Source of the DNA: Enhygromyxa salina
GTDB lineage: Bacteria; Myxococcota_A; Polyangia; Nannocystales; Nannocystaceae
Assembly (NCBI RefSeq): GCF_002994635.1
Contig: NZ_PVNL01000042.1
Location: 1-64,000, forward strand
Reading direction: 5' to 3'
DNA length: 64,000 bases
Of the stretch, positions 37,601 through 50,676 are shown piece by piece; the stretch's first letter is position 1; the number at the start of each line of letters is the position of its first letter. The notes under the pieces are model-generated. The model saw only the letters and a program-made list of their open reading frames with translations. It was not told the DNA's origin and did no database searches. A program made the translations under genes and the position numbers.

Positions 37601-39052
37601 ATGACAGCCCGCGAGTCGATGTCTGCACGCTTACTCGAGCTCGAGCGCGAGGACCTCTTGTCGTTCATCAACGCTGCGCTCGCGTGCACGGGCCAGGACG
37701 AGTTCTATGGCGACGCGACCGGCCAGGCGCTGTCGATCGGCTTCTTTCACGAGTACGTGCTCGGCAACTACCGGCGGATGTACGCCCACTGCCTGGCCGC
37801 GGGCATCAACGACTTCAATCGCACCAAGATCATCTTCAACTTGCTGACGACGAGCGCGGGTGTGTCGGCGCCAGATCGCCACGAAGAGGGCCAACTGATC
37901 GCGGCCGCGCTGCCCGAGCTGCCGCCGCCGCGCGTGTATCGACTGTTCGAGGCGTTGGTTCACCGCCGCGTCAACAACCGGCGGACCCGCAAGATCGTCT
38001 CGGACTACCTGGCGGGCCGACGCGATCCGCAGCTGCACGCGCTCAAGTATCGGCGGCGCGTCGCCAAGATCGCTGCCCACTTTCACCTGCGACTCGACGC
38101 CGAGCAGTCGGCGGTGCTGTTCGACATCGGCCGGCTGCGCAGGTACGAGACCCCGCTGTTCGAGACCTTTCGCCGCGCGCACTACGAAAAGCGAGCGATC
38201 TACGAGCTGCCCTACACGGTCGCCGAGGGGCTCGCGGCGCGCCACCGGATCCCCCGCGAGACCTTTGTGCGTGGCATCGCGCCGCGAATGACCACCCGCG
38301 AGCGCCTGCGCCTGCAGTCCAGCGCGGCCGCGCTCGGGGTCGACGCGGTCGCCGAGACCGAGCTCTCGCGGCACAGTCTCACGCGCCTCGCGATCTACTT
38401 CTTGTCGCTCCCGATCCGCGAGCGCACGAATCGGTTCGAGCAGCTCGACGCGGCCATGACCGCAGCCGCGCGTCACATCCTGCGCCACGCAACCGCCAAG
38501 CTCGGCCGCGTGGCCCTGGTCGCCGACAACAGCTACTCCGCGACCGGGTCCGGTCAAAAGCGCAGGCGCCCGCTCGCGCTGGCCCTGGCGACCCACTACT
38601 TGCTCAGCGCGGCGGCGACCGAGCTGACCACCCACTGGACCTCGCCGATCACCTCGCTGGCCGAGCTGCGACCGCGGGGCCACACCGATCTGGCCACCCC
38701 GATCCTCGACGCGCTCGCGCAGCGCCCCGATCTGTTGATCGCGGTGTCCGACGGCTACGACAACGACCCACCAGGAGCCGCCGCCGAGGTCGTGCGGGTG
38801 TTTCGAGCGCGCCTGGACCCCGAGGGCGCCGTCACCATGATCCACCTCAGCCCCTCGTACGACGCCGGCTCCTACGCGGTCAAATCGATCCACCCGGCGA
38901 TGCACAGCCTGGGGATCCGCGACGTCGAGGGCGTCCCGACGCTGCTGAGCTTCGTGCGCTTCGCGTCTGGCAGCGCCAAGCTGCATGAGCTGCAGGCCTA
39001 CCTCGAGGCCTGCGCCCACGACTTGCTCACCCGCGAGGCTCGAGCCCGATGA
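37601..39052 (+). CDS. vWA protein of Ro60/TROVE-like architecture
   Basis: A 483-residue soluble protein. Residues about 1-285 are all-helical, with VNNRRTRKIVSDYLAGRR and LHALKYRRRVAKIAAHFHL reminiscent of the RNA-binding helical ring of TROVE/Ro60 proteins. The C-terminal ~180 residues form a vWA domain with the metal motif D309-N-S-Y-S313, a Thr in GHTDLATP and an Asp in AVSDGYDN. The similarity to TROVE is by architecture and short motifs only. It overlaps by 4 bases with an ARPP-like gene, a partner type reported near bacterial RNA-repair and TROVE systems. Confidence 0.65.
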   Translation: MTARESMSARLLELEREDLLSFINAALACTGQDEFYGDATGQALSIGFFHEYVLGNYRRMYAHCLAAGINDFNRTKIIFNLLTTSAGVSAPDRHEEGQLIAAALPELPPPRVYRLFEALVHRRVNNRRTRKIVSDYLAGRRDPQLHALKYRRRVAKIAAHFHLRLDAEQSAVLFDIGRLRRYETPLFETFRRAHYEKRAIYELPYTVAEGLAARHRIPRETFVRGIAPRMTTRERLRLQSSAAALGVDAVAETELSRHSLTRLAIYFLSLPIRERTNRFEQLDAAMTAAARHILRHATAKLGRVALVADNSYSATGSGQKRRRPLALALATHYLLSAAATELTTHWTSPITSLAELRPRGHTDLATPILDALAQRPDLLIAVSDGYDNDPPGAAAEVVRVFRARLDPEGAVTMIHLSPSYDAGSYAVKSIHPAMHSLGIRDVEGVPTLLSFVRFASGSAKLHELQAYLEACAHDLLTREARAR

Positions 39053-40215
39053 GCGCGCCCACGTCATCGTCGCGAGCGACGATCACCCTGAACGGGCTGT
39101 CGCTCGGCGCCTCGCAGCTGTGGGGGTCCGTGCGCCTGGTCCCGCTGCTGCGCGACCAGCCCATCGAGGATCTGCGCCTGAGCCCGCAGTGCTGGGGTGG
39201 GCCCACCGCGGTCTCGCTGCCGGATCACACCACCTACTCGGCCTTCATTCCGCACGCCTTCGTCGCGTCGTGGTCGCACGACAACACCCCGGTGGCCTCG
39301 CTCGGCACCCAGCTCGCCCACGCCTCCACGAGCAAGACCAACAACCAGCACTTCCAGGTTCGGCTCGCCCACCGCATGGCCAAGCGTGAGCGCCAACGTG
39401 GGGTCGCCGTGCCGCGCCTGCGCTTCTTGCCGCTGCACACCGCGTTCGAGGCCTACCTCGCGCTGCACTTCGCCGGGCCCGACGTGCTGCGCCGCGAGTA
39501 CTCGGCGCAGGTGCTGTCGAGCGGGCTCAGCCCGCGCGTGGAGATGGTCACCCCAGGCGCGTGGCTGCCAGGTCTCGAAGAGGCGCTGCGGGTGTTCGAG
39601 ATCCGCGACGGTCAAGTCGGGGTGCTGCTGTTCGTGGCCGACGCGTTCGCGGGCGCGTTCGTGGTGCCGCACCCGGAAGACTACCGACGGCTGCATCGCA
39701 CGCTGCTCACCGACTGCTACGGCGAGCTGGTCTACTGCTATGCGTGTCTGTACGACGGGGCCGCGGCGCTGGTGCGACCGTTTCGCGCCGAGAACATCGG
39801 CTCGATCGCGGATCTGCGAGTCGAGCTCGCCCGCGCCCGCGCCGACTGGACAGCCCAGTTGCACAACATGGCCGGCGGGTTGTTCGAGCAGGAGGTTCAC
39901 ATGCAGCACGTGTACCGACTCGGCAAGCACTATCGGCTGCACCGGTTCTTGCCCGAGTTTCGGCTCAAGACGGAGAACCATATCGGCGAGCTGATCAGCG
40001 GCCGCGACGGGGAGACCGCGTACTTGAAGACCTTCCGCCTGTCCGAGGCGCAGGTTCGCCGCGGCTACCTGCTGAGCGTGCTCGCCCGCCACGACTGGGA
40101 CCTCGACGCCGCGGCCAAAGCCATGAACACCGACAAGCTAGAGCTGTGCAAGCGACTCGAGCGCGCGGGGTTTGGCGAGCTGCTGCGCGCCCACCTGCGC
40201 CGCGCTGTCAGCTGA
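39049..40215 (+). CDS. ARPP-like domain protein with C-terminal HTH
   Basis: A 388-residue protein. The N-terminal ~220 residues start with LNGLSLGASQLWGSVRLVPLLRDQPIEDLRL. This resembles the ARPP-2 domain (ARG and Rhodanese-Phosphatase-superfamily-associated Protein), known from predicted RNA-repair and conflict operons. The last ~50 residues (RRGYLLSVLARHDWDLDAAAKAMN..LELCKRLERAGFGELL) form a Fis-type helix-turn-helix. The start overlaps the stop of the vWA gene (ATGA), so the two products are probably made in a fixed ratio. The role is inferred. Confidence 0.6.
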   Translation: MSAPTSSSRATITLNGLSLGASQLWGSVRLVPLLRDQPIEDLRLSPQCWGGPTAVSLPDHTTYSAFIPHAFVASWSHDNTPVASLGTQLAHASTSKTNNQHFQVRLAHRMAKRERQRGVAVPRLRFLPLHTAFEAYLALHFAGPDVLRREYSAQVLSSGLSPRVEMVTPGAWLPGLEEALRVFEIRDGQVGVLLFVADAFAGAFVVPHPEDYRRLHRTLLTDCYGELVYCYACLYDGAAALVRPFRAENIGSIADLRVELARARADWTAQLHNMAGGLFEQEVHMQHVYRLGKHYRLHRFLPEFRLKTENHIGELISGRDGETAYLKTFRLSEAQVRRGYLLSVLARHDWDLDAAAKAMNTDKLELCKRLERAGFGELLRAHLRRAVS

Positions 40216-40278
40216 CAACCCTCCGAGCGAGCCAACCCCGAGGACAGGCGCTGGTCGCTGTCCGGCTTTCCACCTACC

Positions 40279-40926
40279 ATGCTGAGCCCAATGGACGATC
40301 CCACCCAGGCTGCCGCCGAGGGCGACGCGATCACCGAACAAGCCTCGGCGGACGCGACCCTCGAAGAGCTCCTCGAGCGACCTGTCGCGCGGCGTGAGCC
40401 CCCGGCAGCGCAGCGTTCCACGTGCTTGGTCGGCGAGTGCGTCGACGACCGCCACCCCAGCTTGCAAGGCCGGATCCGCGTGCGGCTCAGCGATCCAGAC
40501 CCGCGCGAGCGCTGGGTCCCGCGGCTGCAGGGCCTGGCGGTCCGCGTGGGCGATCGGGTCTTGATGATCCGCCCCGACAACAGCGCGGCGTGGGGCGAAG
40601 AGACGGGCGACGAGTGGATCGTCACCGGCGTCGTCGACGGCTTCGCCAAGCGGCCCAGGGTCGAGAAGCAAGCGGCCGCCAACATCGAGCTACAGCCCGA
40701 CGAGGCCGTCCGCGTGGTCTCGCGCGAGGGTCAGGCGTTGCTCGAGCTGTCGCACGACCAAGATGGTCCCGTCGTGCGCCTGCTCGAGCCCGATGTCCGG
40801 GTCGAGCTCGCGGGCAAGCTGGCGATCAAGGCCAATCAGATCGAGCTCGAGGCCGAGCAGGGCGAGGTCTCGATCAAGGCTAGCGCCGACGTGGTCGTTC
40901 GCGGCGAGGTCGTACGTTTGAATTGA
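40279..40926 (+). CDS. DUF6484-like OB-fold protein, probable type VI accessory
   Basis: A 215-residue protein (alternative start ATG 40291). The central part (TCLVGECVDDRHPSLQGRIRVRL, RWVPRLQGLAVRVGDRVLMIRP, EWIVTGVVDGF) matches the gp5/DUF6484 OB-fold pattern. The C-terminal part is a short beta-helix of repeats (IELQPDEAVRVVS, LAIKANQIELEAEQGEVSIKAS), like the end of a VgrG needle. It may be a small spike-like component or adaptor, and no effector is adjacent. Family assignment is moderate. Confidence 0.6.
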   Translation: MLSPMDDPTQAAAEGDAITEQASADATLEELLERPVARREPPAAQRSTCLVGECVDDRHPSLQGRIRVRLSDPDPRERWVPRLQGLAVRVGDRVLMIRPDNSAAWGEETGDEWIVTGVVDGFAKRPRVEKQAAANIELQPDEAVRVVSREGQALLELSHDQDGPVVRLLEPDVRVELAGKLAIKANQIELEAEQGEVSIKASADVVVRGEVVRLN

Positions 40927-41252
40927 GTGTGAGTGAACGCGCGACCATTGCCCCCAATCAATCGACGTTGTCATCCTTGACTTCGCCAATGTGCTCGACT
41001 ACATAGTCCCAGCACTCGCCGTTGTTGCGGCCTGAGCATCAACCCCGACCCAAGAAAGGAGCCAAGCGAATGAACGTGACGTATCGAGCTTATTTGCCGC
41101 TCCGTGGGTTGTGCGGGCTGATCTCGGGCTAGAACCGCCGAGAGCGAACCTGGCAGACCTCGCGGAGCGACACCCTCGTTCCCGGTCGATAATTGCGTGG
41201 TCAGACAGCGTGGTGACACCCGCCTGACCGCCCAACTCATCGACCGGCCCGC
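40927..41252 (+). other. Leader region before tRNA-Tyr and tuf
   Basis: No long gene is seen in these 326 bases. The clearest signal is a possible 20-codon ORF at 41070-41132, preceded by a strong Shine-Dalgarno (AAAGGAG at 41055-41061, 8-base spacing). The rest is moderately AT-rich and presumably holds the promoter of the tRNA-tuf unit. I cannot place promoter boxes confidently. Confidence 0.4.
41070..41132 (+). CDS. Possible 20-residue leader peptide
   Basis: ATG to TAG gives 20 codons after an excellent ribosome site (AAAGGAG, 8 bases upstream). The peptide begins MNVTYRAYLPLRG and has two tyrosines. It lies 120 bases before a tRNA-Tyr and 278 bases before tuf, so a regulatory leader is conceivable. 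With only 20 codons, chance is a real possibility. Confidence 0.3.
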   Translation: MNVTYRAYLPLRGLCGLISG

Positions 41253-41334
41253 TGGCGGGAACAGCCAAGGTGGCGAAGCGGACTGTAAATCCGCAGCGCG
41301 TCGCGCACGGTGGGTTCGATTCCCACCCCGCCAA
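41253..41334 (+). tRNA. tRNA-Tyr (GTA), atypical D-arm
   Basis: The acceptor stem is a perfect 7 bp (41253-41259 with 41327-41333). The anticodon arm GCGGA-CTGTAAA-TCCGC has GTA at 41285-41287. A long variable arm with a GCGC/GCGC stem is typical of class II tRNA-Tyr, and the T-arm is perfect (GTGGG-TTCGATT-CCCAC). The terminal CCA is not encoded. Oddly, the first pair is U-A instead of G-C, and the D-arm is reduced to GCC/GGC with a 5-base loop. It lies 76 bases before the EF-Tu gene, a common bacterial arrangement. Confidence 0.8.
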
Positions 41335-41410
41335 CTACTGCAATTGATTGCGGACACAACAGCTCCGCCAACCATTCACAATATGAGCAGAAAGTAGACG
41401 CAACAGTCCA

Positions 41411-42565
<1,155 letters not shown>

Positions 42566-42568
42566 CGT

Positions 42569-42608
42569 CGAAGGCCCCGGGGAGACAACCCCGGGGCCTT
42601 CGGTTTTT
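42569..42608 (+). terminator. Rho-independent terminator of tuf
   Basis: A perfect 14-bp GC-rich stem (42569-42582 with 42589-42602) with a 6-base loop is followed by GTTTTT. It lies just after the tuf stop. Confidence 0.95.
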
Positions 42609-42724
42609 CTGGAGTCACGGCTCGATCTAGCGGGTGCGCCGTCGCCTCCGACTCGCACCCAGCACTGCGAGGATCGGCCCGGGGCTGCGCCCGCGCATCG
42701 CAGCTGGTATAGTCGCCGCCCGTC

Positions 42725-43108
42725 ATGGCTCGAGCCCACGACATGCTCAGCGCCCTGCGGATCGCACTCGTGTGGATCCTGGTGCTGATCGTGGTGCCGC
42801 TCGGCGGCTCGCCGTTCGAGCAACCCGCGGAGGGCTGTGAGTCGTCGTGTCCATGCGACGAGGCCGAGCATGTCGCCGACGCCGAGGCTGGCGAGACCCA
42901 CGCCGACGAAGAGCTCCCGTGCGAAGACGACTGCGCCGAAGACTGCTCCGGGTGCTGCGACGCACGCGTGGCGGTTGCGCTGGTCAGCCTCACGGGGCTC
43001 CCAAGCATGTATCTGGGCGCCGCCGCGAGCTGCGAGCTGCCGCCACTCGACGCGCCCGGCTGTCGCGTCGCAATCGGCGTGTTTCGGCCGCCCCGCTCCC
43101 TGACCTGA
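42725..43108 (+). CDS. Small Cys-rich membrane/secreted protein upstream of metal efflux operon
   Basis: A 127-residue protein with an N-terminal membrane helix (ALRIALVWILVLIVVPL), an acidic Cys-rich middle (ESSCPCDE, then CEDDCAEDCSGCC) and a second hydrophobic segment. The dense Cys/Asp/Glu cluster suggests metal binding in the periplasm. It lies 76 bases before the czcCBA-like genes on the same strand and could be a metal-binding accessory of that pump. No named family recognised. Confidence 0.6.
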   Translation: MARAHDMLSALRIALVWILVLIVVPLGGSPFEQPAEGCESSCPCDEAEHVADAEAGETHADEELPCEDDCAEDCSGCCDARVAVALVSLTGLPSMYLGAAASCELPPLDAPGCRVAIGVFRPPRSLT

Positions 43109-43184
43109 GTCCGTCCGTATTCGGTCTTAGTGAGTCGGCGAGCTCGCGCTGCGGCGCGGCCTCGCGTTCCCGGGGAGAATTAAA

Positions 43185-44429
43185 ATGGTTCGAACGAGGC
43201 TCATGGGCCTGGCTGTCTGCGTGTTGCTGTGGGCATCGCCCGCTCACGCAGGCGAGCCGGCACCACCCATCATGGAGATCACCTACGAGCAGGCGCTGAC
43301 GCTCGCTCGTGGGCAGGCGCCCTCGCTGGCAGTTGCGCGCGCGCGAGTCGGCGAGGCCGAGGGCCAGGTCGACGCCGCGGAGGTCTGGCGGCTCAACCCG
43401 CAGATCATGGCGAGCGCGGGCCCGCGGTTCGGCGCAAACCAGACCAACGTCGACGTGTCCGTGCGGGCGACGCAGTGGCTCGAGGTCGGCGGCCAGCGCG
43501 GGCATCGGATCGACGCGGCGCGGGCCGGGGTCGACGCCAGCCAGGCGCGCAGCGAGGACACGCGGCGGCTGCTCCTGCGGGACGTGAGCCTCGCGTTCGT
43601 CGCCGCCCTGTACTGGCAACGACGGGTCGAGATCGCCGAGGAGAACCTCGAGCTGGCGAGCGCGGTCGAGGCCGTCGCGCGACGCAGGCACGAGCTCGGC
43701 GACGTCGGCGGACTCGAGGAGTCGAGCGCGGCGCTGGCGGTCGCTGACGCCCGGGTCGACGTCGAGCGTGCTCATGCGGCGGTTGATCGAGCCGAGGGTC
43801 AGCTCGCGGCGCTGCTCGGCGTCGAGGCCGAGACCGAGCTGGTCACCGTCGGCGACCTGCGCGAGCTGGCGATCCCCGGTGGTCCGATCGACGCCAATAT
43901 CGACATCGACATCGACGAGCGCCCGGACCTGCGCGCGCTCGAGGCCGATGCCCGCGAGGCTCGGGCTGCGGGCGCGCTCGGTCGCTCCAACCGCGCGCCG
44001 AACATCGCCGTTGGTGTGGGCTACGTGCTCGAGGAGTCCGAGCACGTCATGCTCGGGACCGTCGGCATCACGCTTCCGGTGTTCGATCGTGGCCAGGGCA
44101 GCGTCGCCGTGGCCGAGGCCCGCGGCGCGCGGGCCCGCGTGGAGCTCGAAACGACGCGCTACGCGGCCTCGATCGCAGCCAAGACCGCAGACGCGGTCGT
44201 GCGACGCACCACCGACGTCGCGCTGCAGTTCGAGCGAGACGGCCTCGCGCAGCTCGAGCGAACCGAGCAGCTCGTGACCGTGAGCTATGAAAAGGGCGCG
44301 GTCGCGTATGACGAAGTGCTCGTCGTTCGGCTCGGGCTCGTCGCCGCCAAGCTCAACTACGCGGGCTTGCTGCTCGAAGCAGCGACCGGCCGCGTCGAGC
44401 TGAGCGCAGCCACGGGGGCGTTCCAATGA
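43185..44429 (+). CDS. TolC-type outer membrane efflux protein (CzcC-like)
   Basis: A 414-residue outer-membrane channel protein with signal peptide (LAVCVLLWASPAHA). It has two OEP repeats with long helices (TYEQALTLARGQAPSLAVARARVGEAEGQ; LGTVGITLPVFDRGQG SVAVAEA). It forms the trimeric exit duct of a tripartite pump. GGGGAG upstream of ATG 43185 supports the start. Its stop overlaps the adaptor gene start by 4 bases. Confidence 0.9.
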   Translation: MVRTRLMGLAVCVLLWASPAHAGEPAPPIMEITYEQALTLARGQAPSLAVARARVGEAEGQVDAAEVWRLNPQIMASAGPRFGANQTNVDVSVRATQWLEVGGQRGHRIDAARAGVDASQARSEDTRRLLLRDVSLAFVAALYWQRRVEIAEENLELASAVEAVARRRHELGDVGGLEESSAALAVADARVDVERAHAAVDRAEGQLAALLGVEAETELVTVGDLRELAIPGGPIDANIDIDIDERPDLRALEADAREARAAGALGRSNRAPNIAVGVGYVLEESEHVMLGTVGITLPVFDRGQGSVAVAEARGARARVELETTRYAASIAAKTADAVVRRTTDVALQFERDGLAQLERTEQLVTVSYEKGAVAYDEVLVVRLGLVAAKLNYAGLLLEAATGRVELSAATGAFQ

Positions 44430-46152
44430 GCCGTCGAAACCACGGGTCAACGCTCCGCGCGACGCTGGCTGGCCTGGCGCTGGTCCTGCTCTCGCTGCTC
44501 GGCTGTGACGCCGAGCGGCCCGCCGCCGAAGCTGAACCCTCGCCACGCGAGGCCAAGACCGCGCGAGCGCCAGCCGAGCCCCCCGCCGTCGACGACTGGT
44601 GCGCCGGGCACGGGCTTCCCGAGTCCAAGTGCACGAAATGCAACCCCGAGCTCACCGCCCAGTTCAAGGCCGCGGGCGACTGGTGTGACGAGCACGGCTT
44701 CCCCGAGTCCGCGTGTCCGACCTGCAGCCCCCAGACGGAGCCCACCGTCGCCGTCGACTGGTGCGCCGGACATGGACTCCCCGAGTCCAAGTGCACGAAA
44801 TGCAACCCCGAGCTCATCGCCGACTTCAAGGCCGCGGGCGACTGGTGTGACGAGCACGGCTTCCCCGAGTCCGCGTGTCCGACCTGCAGCCCCCAGGCGG
44901 AGCCAGCCGTCACCGGCGACTGGTGCCTCGAGCACGCCCTCCCCGAGTCGACGTGCACCAAGTGCAACCCCGAGCTCATCGCCCAGTTCAAGGCCGCGGG
45001 CGACTGGTGTGACGAGCACGGCTTCCCCGAGTCCGTGTGTCCGTCGTGCAACCCCGCGACGCCGCCGCCTAACGCCGAGCAGGCCGCGCTCGAGGCTCGG
45101 ATCGTCCGACTGCGTGCGCCGGAGCTCGAGGCCGCCGCAGGGCTCCGCACCACGGCGGCGCGCCGGATGGCCGCGGCCACGTTCGTGAGTTGCACGGCCC
45201 ACCTCGAGTTCCACGCCGATCGCCTCGCAGACATTCGCGCGATCGTCCCGGGCCTCGTCCGTGGCCTTCGCACGGAGGTCGGCGATCGGGTCGAGCCGGG
45301 CGACCCGCTGTTCGAGCTCGAGAGCACGGACATCGGCGCGATCCAAGCCGCGCTGCAGACCGCCCGCGAGCGGGTCCGAGCGGCGCAGGCCAACCTGGAT
45401 CGGCAGCTCGACCTCCGCCAATCCGACATCGCCTCGGCCCGCCAGGTCGAGCTCGCGCAGCAGGAGCTCGCAACCGCGAAGGCGGAAGGTCGCGCGGCTC
45501 GGGCTGCGCTCGACATGGCCGGGGCCGGGGGCTCGAGCCGGGTGGGTCGCTACACGATCGTCGCCCCGATCGCCGGAACCGTGCTGCGCCGACCGGCAGT
45601 GCTCGGGATGATCGCTGGCGACGACGCCTCGCTCGCGACGATCGGCGACACCTCGGTGATGTGGGCGCTGTGCGAGGTGCCCGAGACCTTCGCCGATCGG
45701 ATCGCGCTTGGTCAGACCCTGCGTGTCTCGGCCGACTCGAACCCGGAGCTGAGCTTCGAGGGGCCGATCACCTGGATCGCCGCCGAGGTCGACCCGCGGA
45801 CCCGCACCGTCACGGCCCGCGCGGAGATCCCAAACCCCGACGGCAACCTGCGCGCCAACCAGTTCATGCGCGGACAGATCACCACGAGCCCGAGTCAGGC
45901 CGTCGTCGCGGTCCCGCGCGCGGCGGTTCAGCGCGTCGGCGCCCGCGAGCTGGTGTTCGTCCGCACCGACGTCGGCGTCTACGAGCCGCGCGTGGTTCGT
46001 CGGCTCAGCGGCGGCGACCTGGTCCAGATCGAAGGTCGGGTAGCGGTCGGCGACGAGATCGTGACCACGGGCGCCGTGCTGCTGCGGACCGAGATCATGC
46101 CCGGCAGCATCGGCGCCGGGTGCTGTGAGGTCGAAGCACCAGGGGGTGAGTG

Positions 46153-46153
<1 letters not shown>
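44426..46153 (+). CDS. Periplasmic adaptor (CzcB/CusB-like) with six Cys/His metal motifs
   Basis: A 575-residue lipoprotein (lipobox LLGC27). Residues 57-210 carry six tandem motifs W-C-x2-H-x2-P-E-S-x-C-x2-C at about 58, 86, 112, 140, 166 and 194, arranged as three copies of a 54-residue doublet. Many CusB-like adaptors have one such motif; six is unusual. The rest is a membrane-fusion protein with lipoyl halves (LVRGLRTEVGDRVEPGDPLFELES; VGRYTIVAPIAGTVLRRPAVLG), a helical hairpin and beta-barrel domains, ending in GAGCCEVE. It links the RND pump to the TolC-like duct and probably buffers or hands over metal. Confidence 0.92.
44594..45055 (+). repeat. Three tandem 162-bp repeats
   Basis: Three near-identical 162-bp units within the adaptor gene each encode two Cys/His metal motifs. 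The high DNA identity between units suggests recent expansion or ongoing homogenisation. Confidence 0.85.
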
Positions 46154-49230
<3,077 letters not shown>

Positions 49231-49333
49231 GCGAGCCGGGGCCGCGCGGCATTCGCCTGGCACTGGTCATTTGTCAACCTGTGCAAATATAGAGGTACAG
49301 GACCTTCGGGCAGGGACCACCCCGGGCAGGTTT

Positions 49334-50548
49334 TTAGCACTCCGACGGTCCGCACTCGCCGACTCGCGGCGCCGCGTTGCCGGCCCCCATCGCGCACCAC
49401 TCCGGAAACGGCGAAGGCAGCTCCGCAAAGTCCTGATACGGCGAGTACCCGTCCTCGAGCCAGTACGGGTGAGCCAACATGAACTCCCACACCATCCCGA
49501 ACACCGGCAGATCCGGCTGGTCCACAGGCGGCTCCAGCGGCGGCGTCGCGTGGGCGCAATTATGAATGCACTCCATCACCGGATGCCCGGCGCTCTCGAG
49601 CTCTTGCTCGAGATCCTGCGACCCGATCTGAAAGTCGATCGCAATGCAAAAGTCAGTGGGCCCGCCCCACAGCACCATCGCTGGCATGATGTTGCCGCCC
49701 GTCTGCCAGTTCTTGACCAGCCCACCGACGCCGCCCGACAGCGAGAGCATGCTCGCCAACCGATCCCCGTGCCGGCTCGCCAGCATGCTGGTGAACAGCG
49801 CCCCCGCGCTGACGCCCATGGACGACACACACTCCTTGTCCACGTTGTACTGCTCGGCCGTACACGCGAGCAGATCGTCGAACATCTGAAAGTCCTGATC
49901 CATCAAGAAGTCGAGGTCGGTCACCGCGAACGGCCACTTGAACGGCACGAATTCATCAATGTCGCGCCCGTTGGGGATCACGGCCAAGAACCGGTAATGA
50001 TCGACGGCGTCTTGAACGTCGGCCTTGTCATAGACCGCGTTGGCGCTGCCACCCAGCCAGTGCCACAAGAAGATGACCGGGAGCTGCTCATCCTCTTCCA
50101 CATCCGTGGGCGCGACGAAGATGAAGCTGCGATCACCACCACCGGTCGCGATGACGTTCTGCATGCCCGACTCCAGCACGGGACAGGTGCCGCTGTAGGT
50201 CGGCAGCGGCGGCGCGAGCTCGGCCCCATCGGGTGGCGTGGTGCCGCACAGCGGGACCATCGGCGGGGGATCGCCGTCGCCATCCCCATCCCCATCGCCA
50301 TCCCCATCGCCATCCCCGTCACCTGGATCGCCATCGCCGTCGCCGTCACCTGGATCGCCGTCGCCGTCGCCCGAATCCCCGTCGCCGTCGCCATCTCCAG
50401 CGTCGCCGTCCCCGTCCCCGCTGGTTTCGGTGGTGCTCGTGTCGCTGGTGCTGCCCTCGCTGAACTCGCCATCGTCGGCGCAACCAGAAGCAACCAGGCA
50501 CGCGCCCAGACTGAGAGAGCGCCACAACTCGAGTCGAAGACGGTCCAT
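49334..50548 (-). CDS. Secreted esterase lipoprotein (CE1/PHB-depolymerase-like)
   Basis: A 404-residue lipoprotein (lipobox VASGC) with a long GD linker (about residues 45-93). The catalytic domain is an alpha/beta hydrolase: LPVIFLWHWLGGSAN forms the oxyanion-hole strand, and the nucleophile is Ser in SMGVSAGALF (GxSxG), after VDKECVSSMG. Several disulfide-type cysteines fit an extracellular enzyme. It resembles feruloyl-esterase and polyhydroxybutyrate-depolymerase-like secreted enzymes. Substrate unknown. The start at 50548 opens directly onto the signal peptide. Confidence 0.8.
   Translation of the reverse strand: MDRLRLELWRSLSLGACLVASGCADDGEFSEGSTSDTSTTETSGDGDGDAGDGDGDGDSGDGDGDPGDGDGDGDPGDGDGDGDGDGDGDGDGDPPPMVPLCGTTPPDGAELAPPLPTYSGTCPVLESGMQNVIATGGGDRSFIFVAPTDVEEDEQLPVIFLWHWLGGSANAVYDKADVQDAVDHYRFLAVIPNGRDIDEFVPFKWPFAVTDLDFLMDQDFQMFDDLLACTAEQYNVDKECVSSMGVSAGALFTSMLASRHGDRLASMLSLSGGVGGLVKNWQTGGNIMPAMVLWGGPTDFCIAIDFQIGSQDLEQELESAGHPVMECIHNCAHATPPLEPPVDQPDLPVFGMVWEFMLAHPYWLEDGYSPYQDFAELPSPFPEWCAMGAGNAAPRVGECGPSEC
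50269..50421 (-). repeat. GD-coding hexanucleotide tract
   Basis: GGxGAC/GGGGAT hexamers encode about 25 Gly-Asp pairs in the esterase lipoprotein linker. Confidence 0.75.
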
Positions 50549-50676
50549 GACTGGACCGGATGATATCAACTCACGTCGCGAAAGTGCACGGCCACGCACC
50601 ACGAGTCGCCCAGCCCAGCCGCTCATGCGCAGGCACCACGTTGACGGGGCCGCCTGGTCCCGTGAGAGTACCGCCC

